This document shows, piece by piece, positions 23,001 through 30,157 of a stretch of 32,866 bases of DNA. Position numbers and translations under genes: made by a program. The notes below the pieces were generated by a model. That model ran no database searches and was not told the origin of the DNA. It worked only from the letters and a program-made list of their open reading frames with translations. Where the stretch lies: positions 1 to 32,866 of the forward strand of contig NZ_CALUXO010000090.1 in the NCBI RefSeq assembly GCF_944324745.1. Reading direction: 5' to 3'. Positions within the stretch are counted from its first letter, which is position 1. Each line of letters begins with the position of its first letter. Source of the DNA: an uncultured Thomasclavelia sp. Lineage in GTDB: Bacteria > Bacillota_I > Bacilli_A > Erysipelotrichales > Coprobacillaceae.

Positions 23001-24148
23001 GTAATTTCTTTGGGAATGAAGAAAATATTACTAAAACCATTAAATTATGGGAAGCAATTGCCACTAGATATAAAGATAATGCCTGGGTTGCCGGTTATGA
23101 TTTATTAAATGAACCAGGTGGTGCTTTAGGAACTGAACAATTTGAGGTTTATGATCGTCTTTATGATGCTGTTAGAGCAATCGATCAAAATCATATTATT
23201 CAAATGCAGGCAATTTGGGAACCAACTCATTTACCTAATCCAGAATTATACGGTTGGGAAAATGTGGTTTATCAATATCACTTCTACGGATGGGATGTAG
23301 AAAAGGATGCTGAAGGACAAAAAGCCTTTATTGAAAGTAAAGTAAAATATTTAGAAGATACTAATTATAATGTACCAGTTTTTGTTGGGGAATTTACATT
23401 CTTCTCAAATGAAGTAAGCTGGGATTATGGATTAGAGATCTTTAATGAACAAGGATGGTCATATACTAGCTGGACTTATAAAGTATCTGGTGATAATAGC
23501 AGTTGGGGTATGTATACGATGCCAGATAATTCAAGTACTAAAGTAGATATTTACAATGATAGTTTTGAAACAATCAAAGCTAAATGGTCATCATTCGATT
23601 TTACTAGAAATAATAAATATGCTGATAAATTATCAAAGTATATGAAAGAAACAATAGCTGATGAAACAGCACCAGTAATTGAAGGAAACGATGCTAAAGT
23701 TCAAATTGGCACAAGTGATGATATTCAAATTATTCTTAATTTATTTGTAAAAGATGATCATGATGGTGTTATTAGAAGTGATGCACTTTCAATTACTACT
23801 GATTTTGATGCTGATAAAGCTGGAGTATATAATGTTAAGATTGTAGCTAGCGATCAAGCTGGTAATACTAGCGAAGCTAATTATACAATCGAAGTATTAG
23901 AAGAAACAGAAGTACCTGAAGATCCAAACCAACCAGTAGATCCAGGTGATAACGATAATACTGATCAACAACCAACACAAACCCCTTCAAATGACCAAAA
24001 CAATACCTCTAATACTAATCAGGTAGTTTCGTTGTCATCTAGTCAGGCGGCAAAAACAGGAGATGATTTAAATCTTATCCAAATGGTATCTCTTTTAGGT
24101 TTATCGATGTTAGGTATCTTCTGTTTGAAAAAGAAATATAAGTTTTAA
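20030..24148 (+). CDS. Secreted GH5 beta-glucanase with chitobiase-C-like repeats and wall-sorting tail
   Basis: 1372 residues from ATG 20030 (GGGAGGGC upstream; an in-frame TTG at 19985 is rejected). Order: signal peptide (1-29, NVFA-LE); jelly-roll, CBM-like domain ending IDDIQF (about 38-185); CHB_HEX/Fn3-associated repeat 1 (about 188-263); second jelly-roll ending IDDLYF (about 274-421); repeats 2-6 (about 434-834). Each repeat carries YYTxDGSxPT and ends in IKA. The GH5 catalytic domain (about 839-1197) has LRLPISYFEM, IDMHGAFGSQNGKDHSG, LLNEPGG (acid/base Glu1028) and FVGEFTF (nucleophile Glu1121). The HGAxGSQNG motif is that of exo-1,3-glucanase-like GH5. A bacterial Ig-like domain (about 1209-1292), a Pro/Asn/Gln/Thr linker and a tail with KTGDD (1342-1346), a hydrophobic helix and KKKYKF follow. 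It should act on extracellular beta-glucan and be displayed on the wall. Confidence 0.9.
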   Translation: MKKKLIGKILKVIVLVTMIFGNVPINVFALESEPREPLMFEDFEGSDNDIQATNDANLNIVDGSATGIGNKVASLEVTSSDWPSLTYRSMIVKKEQPVDVSSYKYVTLWVKDAGANSVRVSLIDSQGRSVEGEWTGNVTAGKWTQVSIGLDLFSTLDLTQITGIYVGEWNAGTYLIDDIQFSDITAKDLAVNASVPSGTYNDSFEVSLSAQAGQIIYYTTDGSQPTNQSSVYQGVIEVNDDMVIKAIAYQNGNISDVYEFDYKIDHSDNSNYTPVVVQTFEDGINAVAASNASCQLVSDEKHNGKQSLKYVKEVSNGTSKTDGNIKIDFNHPVNVSDLKYFAFYIKDTQGSNTMQLSLIDEDGNESSYDWRSPSTSKNNWSQYYIKLSDISGIDKTKVTGVRMGQWNAGTYYIDDLYFDNYLSTGVPDMTPSQPKANIESGYIFKDSIEVSLTNDMNASMYYTLDGSQPTVNSTKYDGMITLNDTATIKAVSYDNGEYSEVVTLNYYQDSNIISDVVASKASGKYSKEMSVALQADGLDIYYTLDGSTPSLSSAKYTEAITVNQTTVIKAISYDGDKFGNVMTFEYKFPTAPQQVYPSTDQLLFNSASSVELLSDPDATIYYTTDGSDPTVDSNVAQGYITIDKTMTIKAIAVRDGKQSAVTTLDYVIAPNKVAADKVAGTYDGSVVVEFRVPDTDQVEIYYTTDGSDPTIESTHYTQPLLVSENTVFKVAATYKNSDSLGEVATHEYVINPIEEVVKPEITPSSGKFGQRQLVSMTTVTDGGKIYYTLDGTDPDENSLQFTNAFYVTKDTVIKAVTIKDGKVSDIATSEITITDEQSVFLKTDGKVIRNNYGAGEVVQLKGTNIGGWLVMENWQCPVNSPDQKTTLAVLSERFGEEKAWELINTYQDNWFTEDDFAILKEEGVNCLRLPISYFEMCNEDGSLKETAFDRLDWFIENAAKYDIYTLIDMHGAFGSQNGKDHSGDTSNPDVGNFFGNEENITKTIKLWEAIATRYKDNAWVAGYDLLNEPGGALGTEQFEVYDRLYDAVRAIDQNHIIQMQAIWEPTHLPNPELYGWENVVYQYHFYGWDVEKDAEGQKAFIESKVKYLEDTNYNVPVFVGEFTFFSNEVSWDYGLEIFNEQGWSYTSWTYKVSGDNSSWGMYTMPDNSSTKVDIYNDSFETIKAKWSSFDFTRNNKYADKLSKYMKETIADETAPVIEGNDAKVQIGTSDDIQIILNLFVKDDHDGVIRSDALSITTDFDADKAGVYNVKIVASDQAGNTSEANYTIEVLEETEVPEDPNQPVDPGDNDNTDQQPTQTPSNDQNNTSNTNQVVSLSSSQAAKTGDDLNLIQMVSLLGLSMLGIFCLKKKYKF

Positions 24149-24152
24149 TCAG

Positions 24153-24189
24153 GTAAGGGAGCTATTGATGTTAATCATAGCTCCTTTAC
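24153..24189 (+). terminator. Long hairpin after the glucanase gene
   Basis: GTAAGGGAGCTA pairs with TAGCTCCTTTAC (one G-U), then TGAT/ATCA with one bulged T and loop GTTA. The downstream sequence (ATTGAAATG) lacks a U tract, so termination strength is uncertain; it may instead protect the mRNA 3' end. Confidence 0.55.
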
Positions 24190-24244
24190 ATTGAAATGAA
24201 AAAGATTTATAATTACTATTTCTGTTGAATTTTTCTAGTTTAAT

Positions 24245-24274
24245 TTGACAAATATTCTACTTATAAATTATAAT
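24245..24274 (+). promoter_or_regulatory. Strong promoter of rho with long leader
   Basis: Consensus TTGACA (24245-24250) and TATAAT (24269-24274), 18-bp spacer. Initiation near 24281 leaves an untranslated leader of about 195 nt before rho. Apart from this promoter, the hairpin at 24373 and the glucanase hairpin, I see nothing else in 24149-24474. Confidence 0.75.
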
Positions 24275-24372
24275 GTCATTAAATAATACCACCACATCAA
24301 TAGATTTTAATTTATCCATCACTTAATCTAGAAATCATAAATTTAATTGAAAATTATTGGTAAATCGCTTCT

Positions 24373-24404
24373 TATCGATATTAATATATCTATAGGATTT
24401 TTTT
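24373..24404 (+). other. Terminator-like hairpin in the rho leader
   Basis: TATCGATAT (24373-24381) / ATATCTATA (24386-24394), one mismatch, loop TAAT, then GGATTTTTTT. It is A/T-rich and weak, but placed 70 nt before the rho start, where an attenuator could sit. Confidence 0.4.
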
Positions 24405-24474
24405 GTTGTGGTTAAATTATTAATTTAAAAACATATTTTAAAATTATGTTGATATATATGAAAGGGTTATTCTT

Positions 24475-25677
24475 ATGAAAACAAGTGACAGTATTTTTAT
24501 TGATGAAAGAACACCAAAAGAAAAACGTGAAGAAATTGAAAATTCCGTTAGCAACGGTGAGACAGTAACAGGAATTTTAGAAACTTTGCCTGATGGGTAT
24601 GGTTTTATTCGAAATTCTAATTACTTAGCTAGTCGTGATGATGTCTATGTTTCACAAACACAAATTCATCGTTTTAATTTGAAGACCGGTGATTTTATTA
24701 CCGGATATATTCGTCAGCCTAAAGCAACTGAAAAATACAAGGCATTAATGTATACAACATTAATTAATGGATTAGATCCTAGTGAAGCAAGAAATCGAAA
24801 GAATTTTGAAAAACTGACACCAATCTTTCCAAATGAAAGAATTAATCTAGATACAGCGGATAATAGTATTTCAATGCGCATTATTAATTTATTATCGCCA
24901 ATAGGAAAAGGGCAAAGAGGGATCATTGTTTCACCACCTAAAGCTGGTAAAACGACGCTATTAAAACATATTGCCCAATCAGTCCATGAAAGTTATCCAG
25001 ATATGCATATTTTAATATTATTGATTGATGAAAGACCTGAAGAGGTTACTGATTTTAAAGAAGCTATTCAGGGAGAAAATGTTGAAGTGATTTATTCAAC
25101 TTTTGACGAAATGTCTGAAAGACATAAAAAGGTATCGGAAATGACAATCGAACGGGCTAAAAGATTAGTTGAACATGGCAAAGATGTTATGATATTGCTA
25201 GATAGTATTACAAGATTAGTTAGAGCATACAACTTAACATGTACACCCTCAGGAAGAACTTTATCAGGTGGTTTAGATCCGGCCTCTTTATATATGCCAA
25301 AGCGCTTTTTTGGTGCAGCCAGAAATACTCGTGAAAGTGGTAGTTTGACAATTTTAGCGACTGCTTTAGTCGATACTGGAAGTAAAATGGACGATGTTGT
25401 CTATGAAGAATTTAAAGGAACCGGAAATATGGAAGTTGTCTTGAGCCGTTATTTACAAGAACGACGAATCTTTCCGGCAATTGATGTTTTAAAGTCAGGG
25501 ACTAGACGTGAAGATTTATTATTAAGTGATAAAGAACAACAGGCAATGCGAATAATTCGTCAGGCTTTTGATAGTTTAAGACCAGAGCAGGCAACTGATT
25601 CATTATTGTATTTATTTGAAAAATCTAAATCAAATGAGGAATTAGTCGATCATCTAATTAAAAAGAAAAAATTCTAA
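24475..25677 (+). CDS. rho: Transcription termination factor Rho
   Basis: 400 residues. The RNA-binding cold-shock-like domain (about 31-110) has GILETLPDGYGFIRNSNY, DDVYVSQTQIHRF and TGDFITGYIRQPK. The hexameric ATPase follows with Walker A SPPKAGKTT (153-161), RPEEVTDF (187-194), Walker B VMILLDS (238-244), DSITRLVRAYN, the Q-loop region and KRFFGAARNTRESGSLTILA, and the R-loop GTGNMEV. The N-terminal three-helix subdomain of longer Rho proteins is almost absent. In the otherwise invariant segment STFDEPxxRH the Pro is replaced (STFDEMSERH, 208-217). AAAGGG lies about 10 nt before ATG. It is monocistronic; the perfect hairpin after the gene is oriented for the opposite strand, so its own 3' end is unclear. 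Confidence 0.95.
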   Translation: MKTSDSIFIDERTPKEKREEIENSVSNGETVTGILETLPDGYGFIRNSNYLASRDDVYVSQTQIHRFNLKTGDFITGYIRQPKATEKYKALMYTTLINGLDPSEARNRKNFEKLTPIFPNERINLDTADNSISMRIINLLSPIGKGQRGIIVSPPKAGKTTLLKHIAQSVHESYPDMHILILLIDERPEEVTDFKEAIQGENVEVIYSTFDEMSERHKKVSEMTIERAKRLVEHGKDVMILLDSITRLVRAYNLTCTPSGRTLSGGLDPASLYMPKRFFGAARNTRESGSLTILATALVDTGSKMDDVVYEEFKGTGNMEVVLSRYLQERRIFPAIDVLKSGTRREDLLLSDKEQQAMRIIRQAFDSLRPEQATDSLLYLFEKSKSNEELVDHLIKKKKF

Positions 25678-25678
25678 T

Positions 25679-25711
25679 AAAAAGATAAGCACTATGTTTT
25701 CATAGTGCTTA
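25679..25711 (-). terminator. Terminator of the 43-residue minus-strand gene
   Basis: Perfect 11-bp stem TAAGCACTATG (25686-25696) / CATAGTGCTTA (25701-25711), TTTT loop. The U tract (TCTTTTTATT) exists only on the minus strand; the plus side continues CTGTGATT. This fits termination of the small minus-strand transcript rather than rho. Confidence 0.75.
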
Positions 25712-25747
25712 CTGTGATTATTTCCCGTATAGATATAGTATGTGTGA

Positions 25748-25879
25748 TTAAAATCTTTTAGTAAAGAATCGGATGATTTTTGAAAAATGTTCACAATTGA
25801 AATATTTTTCACTTTCTACCCATGCAGGATAAACATCGTGGTTGTTTAATAATGAATAATATTCGTAAGCTAAGTTCAT
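25748..25879 (-). CDS. Small protein (43 residues) of unknown function
   Basis: This short frame has a textbook start: AGGAGGGACTTCTT then ATG at 25879. It encodes MNLAYEYYSLLNNHDVYPAW, VESEKYFNCEHFSKIIRFFT and KRF, then TAA. It is rich in aromatic residues (Tyr, Phe, Trp), has one Cys, ends in a basic amphipathic helix, and has no signal peptide. A terminator with a U tract only on this strand follows, and an AT-rich region with a TATAAT (25960-25955, minus) lies upstream. It fills the rho-pucR gap. I recognise no family. The gene may be real and lineage-specific; translation is strongly suggested by the RBS and terminator. Confidence 0.65.
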   Translation of the reverse strand: MNLAYEYYSLLNNHDVYPAWVESEKYFNCEHFSKIIRFFTKRF

Positions 25880-26013
25880 AAGAAGTCCCTCCTGTTAATA
25901 AAATATTTGTTAGTAAAATGTTAAGATTAAATGTTTTATTTTTAATACAATAATATTATATAAAATTATTTAAAGATTAGTAGAGACAAGGGAACTAAAA
26001 AACTGGATATATA

Positions 26014-26032
26014 TTTGTGCATATTGCACAAA
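26014..26032 (+). promoter_or_regulatory. Palindromic operator before the PucR-family gene
   Basis: Perfect 8-bp arms TTTGTGCA-TAT-TGCACAAA, ending a few bases before the RBS AGAGGTG. Its location suggests a repressor or autoregulatory site overlapping the transcript start. A hairpin in the 5' UTR is an alternative. Confidence 0.6.
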
Positions 26033-26047
26033 AAAGAGGTGACGTAA

Positions 26048-27208
26048 ATGGGGTTTACAATTGAAGATGCTTTAATTCAAACAAAAGATATTTATCACTT
26101 GGAATTGTTAGCTGGTAAAGCAGGGTGTGGCAATAGTATTAGCTGGGTTCATATGATTGAAGATACGACGATTATCCAGCAATTATGGGGCAAAGAATTA
26201 GCTGTTACAACAGGTTTAGGATTCCAAGATCATGATTCATTGTTTGAATTTATTAAGTGTTTGGTTAAATATCATATTGTTGGGTTAATCATAAATACTG
26301 GTAAGTACATTTTTGAAATTCCTCAGGATATTATTGATTATTGTGATGAACAAGAATTTCCTCTACTGGTAATGCCATGGGAAGTTCATCTGGCAGACTT
26401 AATCAAAGATTTTAGTATGCGTTGTTTACGTTCTGAACGAGAGGATAATGAAATATCCAAATTATTTCAAAAAATCTTTATCGAACCAAATGTAGTTGAA
26501 GAAGTACGTCAAACTTTAATGAGTTCATTTGATGTTGATGGTAATTTTCAGGTTGTTTTAGTAGCAATTGAAAATTCCGATCAATTTGATGCTATTGAAC
26601 GTAGAAGAATCAGTTTTCAATTACAGTTATGCTTTGAAAAAATCGACAGTCCTTATTCTAATTTCTGGTTTGATAATTATTTTGTTTTGATCGTTAATAA
26701 TTTAAAACCAGATTTATTAGAAAAAATTATTAAAAAGATGTACGAACGGGCCCGAAAAAGAATTTATGATCGTTTTATTTATTTAGGAATAGGTAGTCAA
26801 ATGCCCGATTTGGCTCAAGTAATTTTAAGCTATAAAAGAGCATTGGCTTCTGTCAAAATGGCGATAAAATTCAAATATCCTATTTTATATTTTGAAGAAA
26901 TGGGGATTTATCAAATCCTATTTACAATTGAAGATCAGCAGATTTTAACGAGTATTTACTATAAATTGTTAGATCCAATTCTTAAATATGATCAAAAACA
27001 TCACGGAGAATTAGAAAAAACGCTATATTATTATCTGATTTATGATGGGTCAATGCAAACAATGGCTAAAAACTTATATATGCATCGTAATACCATTAAT
27101 TATCGAATGAGTAAGATTAAAGAACTGTTAGGATGCCAGTTAGAAACTTTTGAAGAAAAGATGCATTATATGCTGGCATTTTATATTAAAAGAATGATAG
27201 AAAAATAG
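26048..27208 (+). CDS. PucR family transcriptional regulator
   Basis: 386 residues. The N-terminal PucR domain (about 1-125) contains FTIEDALIQ, LELLAGKAGCGNSISWVHMI, ELAVTTGLGF and FPLLVMPWEV. A central GGDEF-like/CdaR segment of about 150 residues follows (FQVVLVAIENSD, YFVLIVNN, YLGIGSQM). The C-terminal HTH_30 has YLIYDGSMQTMAKNLYMHRN followed by TINYRMSKIKELLG. Family members activate purine, amino-acid or sugar-diacid catabolism genes in response to a metabolite. No such catabolic genes are next to it: the neighbours are rho and a HAD phosphatase. So targets may be distant or only its own promoter. The strong RBS AGAGGTGACGTAA and a palindrome lie directly upstream. Confidence 0.9.
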   Translation: MGFTIEDALIQTKDIYHLELLAGKAGCGNSISWVHMIEDTTIIQQLWGKELAVTTGLGFQDHDSLFEFIKCLVKYHIVGLIINTGKYIFEIPQDIIDYCDEQEFPLLVMPWEVHLADLIKDFSMRCLRSEREDNEISKLFQKIFIEPNVVEEVRQTLMSSFDVDGNFQVVLVAIENSDQFDAIERRRISFQLQLCFEKIDSPYSNFWFDNYFVLIVNNLKPDLLEKIIKKMYERARKRIYDRFIYLGIGSQMPDLAQVILSYKRALASVKMAIKFKYPILYFEEMGIYQILFTIEDQQILTSIYYKLLDPILKYDQKHHGELEKTLYYYLIYDGSMQTMAKNLYMHRNTINYRMSKIKELLGCQLETFEEKMHYMLAFYIKRMIEK

Positions 27209-27229
27209 GCCACTTTAGTGGTCTATTTT
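27202..27229. terminator. Bidirectional terminator
   Basis: AAAATAGGCCACT (27202-27214) / AGTGGTCTATTTT (27217-27229) with one G-U pair; the inner TT plus an opened ACT/AGT pair forms the loop. It lies between convergent pucR-like and HAD genes. Confidence 0.75.
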
Positions 27230-27957
27230 AGAACTATTTCAATCGCTTCATTAACACTATCAACTAAATAATTGGCGTGTTGTTTTATTTCAAAATCACT
27301 TCTATTAAACGTAAATGCTAAATCGACAAAATCCAACATTGGTAAATCATTATATGAATCACCAATTCCTGATAAATAGGTAATTTGCATTTTCTCTTTT
27401 AATCTTTTTAATCCACTTCCTTTAGAACAGCCCTTATTAACAATATCAATACAATCAACATTTAAATAGGCATCAACATAATCACCAAATTGCTGATTAA
27501 TAATTTCCGTTGTCTTTTTAGCATTTTCACAAGTCAAAGCATTAATTGAAATACCATATAAATGACTATTTTTTAAACTATCAATATCTTCAATTAAGGT
27601 ATGCCTAAGAGGTAGTGTACCGGCTTTAGTACAATATAATTTTTTATCACCTTGAATATAGACATAAAATAAATCATTATATTGATCAAAGATTGTTTTA
27701 ATAATATCAAAAGATACTAATTCTTCATGAATTACTTGTTGATTTTTATCAAGAACCAAAGCACCGCTGCTAACGATGTAAAAATCTAAGTCTATTGGTC
27801 CAACGTCTACATCACTTAATGGTCGACCGGTACATACTCCAAATAGGTTGTTGTTTTGTTGCCATTTTTTTATGGCTTCGATATCTTTAGCTTTGATTTT
27901 TTCAGGTAAATCGTTAAAATACAAAGTTCCATCAAGATCACTGGCGAATGCTTTCAT
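27223..27957 (-). CDS. HAD superfamily (Cof-type) phosphatase
   Basis: 244 residues. HAD motif I is ASDLDGTLYF (nucleophile Asp7, Asp9). Motif II is about CTGRPLSD (42-49) and SSGALVLD. The cap domain (about 83-180) is of C2 Cof type. Motif III/IV is KGSGLKRL (Lys) then GIGDSYNDLPML (about 197-208). It is a soluble Mg-dependent hydrolase of phosphorylated sugars or cofactors; substrate preference cannot be read from sequence. AAAGGAA precedes ATG 27957. It is monocistronic, convergent with the PucR gene and divergent from the MATE gene. Confidence 0.9.
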   Translation of the reverse strand: MKAFASDLDGTLYFNDLPEKIKAKDIEAIKKWQQNNNLFGVCTGRPLSDVDVGPIDLDFYIVSSGALVLDKNQQVIHEELVSFDIIKTIFDQYNDLFYVYIQGDKKLYCTKAGTLPLRHTLIEDIDSLKNSHLYGISINALTCENAKKTTEIINQQFGDYVDAYLNVDCIDIVNKGCSKGSGLKRLKEKMQITYLSGIGDSYNDLPMLDFVDLAFTFNRSDFEIKQHANYLVDSVNEAIEIVLK

Positions 27958-27991
27958 AATAAATTTATTCCTTTCATTATTTGCTCAGTTT

Positions 27992-28021
27992 ATTATAGCA
28001 TAGCAGTATCCTTAAATACTG
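27992..28021 (-). promoter_or_regulatory. Extended -10 promoter and dyad of the HAD gene
   Basis: On the minus strand TGCTATAAT (extended -10 at 28000-27992) is preceded at the -35 position by the dyad CAGTAT-TTAAGG-ATACTG (28021-28004), which could be an operator. Read on plus, the same dyad plus GTTTTTATTT resembles a small terminator. Confidence 0.45.
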
Positions 28022-28139
28022 GCTGTTTTTATTTATTGATTTGTAAAGATTTAGTTAATTTTTTTAATTTCTAAAACTGAAAAAGCATTTTAAATCGCTT
28101 GACTGAGCGTATAATATTTATTCAAGGGGGTTATGTAAA

Positions 28140-29468
28140 ATGATGTTTTCAAATCAGGCATTAAAAAAACTGATCATTCCATTGGTCATTGAACAATTAT
28201 TAGTAATTTTAGTTGGTTTTTGTGATACGATCATGGTTTCTAATGTTGGGGAGTCAGCGGTTTCCGCTGTTTCATTAGTAGATTCGATTAATGTCTTATT
28301 GATCAACGTCTTTTCGGCTTTAGGTACTGGGGGTGCCGTAGTTGCAGCGCAATTTATTGGTCAAGGTTCTATTAAAAAAGCGCGGTTTTCAGCTAAACAA
28401 TTATTATTGATTACGGCAATTTTATCTTTAGCGATCATGTTGATAATTTTACTTTTTAATCGCTCAATTTTACATTTAGCTTTTGGAAATGTTGATAGTG
28501 AAGTTATGAATAATGCTGAAACATTCTTTTTTGTTTCGGCCCTGTCTTATCCATTTATAGCTTTATATAATTCTGGAGCTGCGTTATTTAGGGCAATTGG
28601 AAATTCTAAAATTTCGATGGTTACTAGTGGTATCATGAATATTATTAACATTATCTTCAATACCATCTTTATTTTTGGATTAAATCTTGGCGTTTTGGGT
28701 TCCGGGTTGGCAACTTTGATTGCTAGAGCAGTTTGTTGTCTTGTCATTTTAAAATTTTTAGCTAATAAAGATAATGATTTATATGTTATCGACTATCGTC
28801 ATTGGAAATTTGATATTGGTTATATCAAAAAGATATTGACAATTGGGATTCCATCAGGTTTGGAAAATGGAATGTTTCAATTTGGTAAGATTTTAGTCCA
28901 AAGTTTAGTAGCCACTTTTGGTACTTATGCTATTGCGGCTAATGCCGTTTCTAATAACTTGGCTCAGATGCAAATTATTCCTGGGATGGCAATGTCATTG
29001 GCAATGGTTACTGTAATTGGTCAATGTGTTGGAGCCGGTGATTATAAACAAGCTAAGTACTATGTTAAAAAGTTATTGAAAATTACTTATGTAGCAACGA
29101 TTTTAGCAGTTGCCGTAGTCTTGTTGGCGACACCAACAATTTTAAAACTATATTCGTTATCTGATCAAACGATAGATTTAGCTTACCAATGTATTTTCCT
29201 TCATGGTTTCTTTGCTGCTACAATTTGGCCAACATCATTTACTTTCCCAAATGCTTTACGGGCAAGTAATGATGCTAAATTTACGATGATTGTTTCAGCA
29301 GCTTCTATGTGGACTTTTAGATTTTGTTTAAGCTATGTTTTGGGACGTTATCTAGGATTAGGATTAATCGGTGTTTGGATTGCTATGTTCGTTGACTGGA
29401 TCGTGCGGTGTATTTTCTTTGTTTGGCGTTATCTAAGTGGTAAATGGATGAATCGACAATTAATCTAG
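28140..29468 (+). CDS. MATE family efflux transporter
   Basis: 442 residues, typical for the NorM/DinF superfamily, with about 12 hydrophobic segments in two six-helix halves. The first half has QALKKLIIPLVIEQLLVILV, GFCDTIMVSNVGESAVSAVS (the conserved FxDTxM-G entry of helix 2), TGGAVVAAQFIGQG and LYNSGAALFRAIGNSK. The second half repeats the pattern (LTIGIPSGLENGMFQFGKIL, GTYAIAANAVSNN, MAMVTVIGQCVGAGDYKQA). It exports cationic drugs or metabolites in exchange for Na+ or H+. AAGGGGG lies 9 nt before ATG 28140. It is monocistronic. Divergence from the HAD gene offers no functional hint. Confidence 0.93.
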   Translation: MMFSNQALKKLIIPLVIEQLLVILVGFCDTIMVSNVGESAVSAVSLVDSINVLLINVFSALGTGGAVVAAQFIGQGSIKKARFSAKQLLLITAILSLAIMLIILLFNRSILHLAFGNVDSEVMNNAETFFFVSALSYPFIALYNSGAALFRAIGNSKISMVTSGIMNIINIIFNTIFIFGLNLGVLGSGLATLIARAVCCLVILKFLANKDNDLYVIDYRHWKFDIGYIKKILTIGIPSGLENGMFQFGKILVQSLVATFGTYAIAANAVSNNLAQMQIIPGMAMSLAMVTVIGQCVGAGDYKQAKYYVKKLLKITYVATILAVAVVLLATPTILKLYSLSDQTIDLAYQCIFLHGFFAATIWPTSFTFPNALRASNDAKFTMIVSAASMWTFRFCLSYVLGRYLGLGLIGVWIAMFVDWIVRCIFFVWRYLSGKWMNRQLI

Positions 29469-29508
29469 AAATAAAGCAGAGATGGTTTTTTTGATCTCTG
29501 CTTTATTT
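29469..29508. terminator. Bidirectional terminator after the MATE gene
   Basis: Perfect 15-bp stem AAATAAAGCAGAGAT (29469-29483) / ATCTCTGCTTTATTT (29494-29508). The loop is T-rich and T-rich arms give U tracts on both strands. Confidence 0.88.
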
Positions 29509-29521
29509 GACTTAAGATTAA

Positions 29522-30157
29522 TTATTGATCAATGATAATATTGGCATATTTTCGCCCAATTGGAAGAGTAATGTTGAATTGCAGATATAGTTCTTGTTTT
29601 TTGATATCTTTGATATATAAACTATTAACAACATATGATTTATGAATTTGAATAAATTGTTTGCAATCAATCTCTTTAATAAATTGTGATAATGTTTTTC
29701 TTTCAACCAAAGTACCTGAAAGGGCATGAATAGTTAGATAATGATTTTGAGATTCAACATAAATAATTTGTTTAATTCGAAGATTTACAGTTAAATGTCC
29801 TTTTTGATAATGATAAATTTTAAAATTAGTATTTATTTGTCTTAAAATTTCAGTTTTCTTTTTTGATAAGTCTAATAGAAAATTATCTTTATCCAAATAT
29901 AAATTTACTTGTCGAGTTAAAGCTTCATCTAATAACTGATAATTCTTTAAGCCTACAATATATACTAATGAATTACTTTTATCAATTTTACTTAAATACC
30001 TATAGTCTTCTAAACTGTTTATTTCAATTAAATAGATATCATAAACACTATCGTTAATTGATTCAATCATATATTCGATATTATTTTCGTTAAAAAAAGC
30101 TGCTAGTTTCTTTTGATAATCGAAATCATTGCTGGTTTTTAAACCAATGGAAATCAT
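29522..30157 (-). CDS. LytTR-domain regulator with degenerate receiver-like N-terminus
   Basis: 211 residues. The C-terminal LytTR DNA-binding domain (about 110-211) shows LRIKQIIYVESQNHYLTIHA, RKTLSQFIKEIDCKQFIQIH, KSYVVNS and LPIGRKYANI, the standard LytTR pattern. The N-terminal 105 residues have receiver-like alternating strands and helices (MISIGLKTSN, DIYLIEINSL, VYIVGLKNYQ). However, the acidic pair is replaced (SND at about 9-11) and the usual phospho-acceptor Asp sits in an IEIN context, so phosphorylation is unlikely. It is the second gene of a two-gene operon: its start overlaps the stop of the membrane protein gene (ATGA), and AAAGGAGAAAC lies upstream. No histidine kinase is near. 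Confidence 0.85.
   Translation of the reverse strand: MISIGLKTSNDFDYQKKLAAFFNENNIEYMIESINDSVYDIYLIEINSLEDYRYLSKIDKSNSLVYIVGLKNYQLLDEALTRQVNLYLDKDNFLLDLSKKKTEILRQINTNFKIYHYQKGHLTVNLRIKQIIYVESQNHYLTIHALSGTLVERKTLSQFIKEIDCKQFIQIHKSYVVNSLYIKDIKKQELYLQFNITLPIGRKYANIIIDQ

Noticed and set aside
28006-28032. Terminator on the plus strand before the MATE gene
   Set aside because: The hairpin has T residues after it, but it sits upstream of the MATE promoter region and over the HAD gene's -35 position, so an operator role is at least as likely.
28099-28115. TTGACT close to TATAAT upstream of the MATE gene, looking like a promoter
   Set aside because: The two boxes are only 5 bp apart, so they cannot be -35 and -10 of one promoter; the TTGACT is part of a small CGCT/AGCG dyad.
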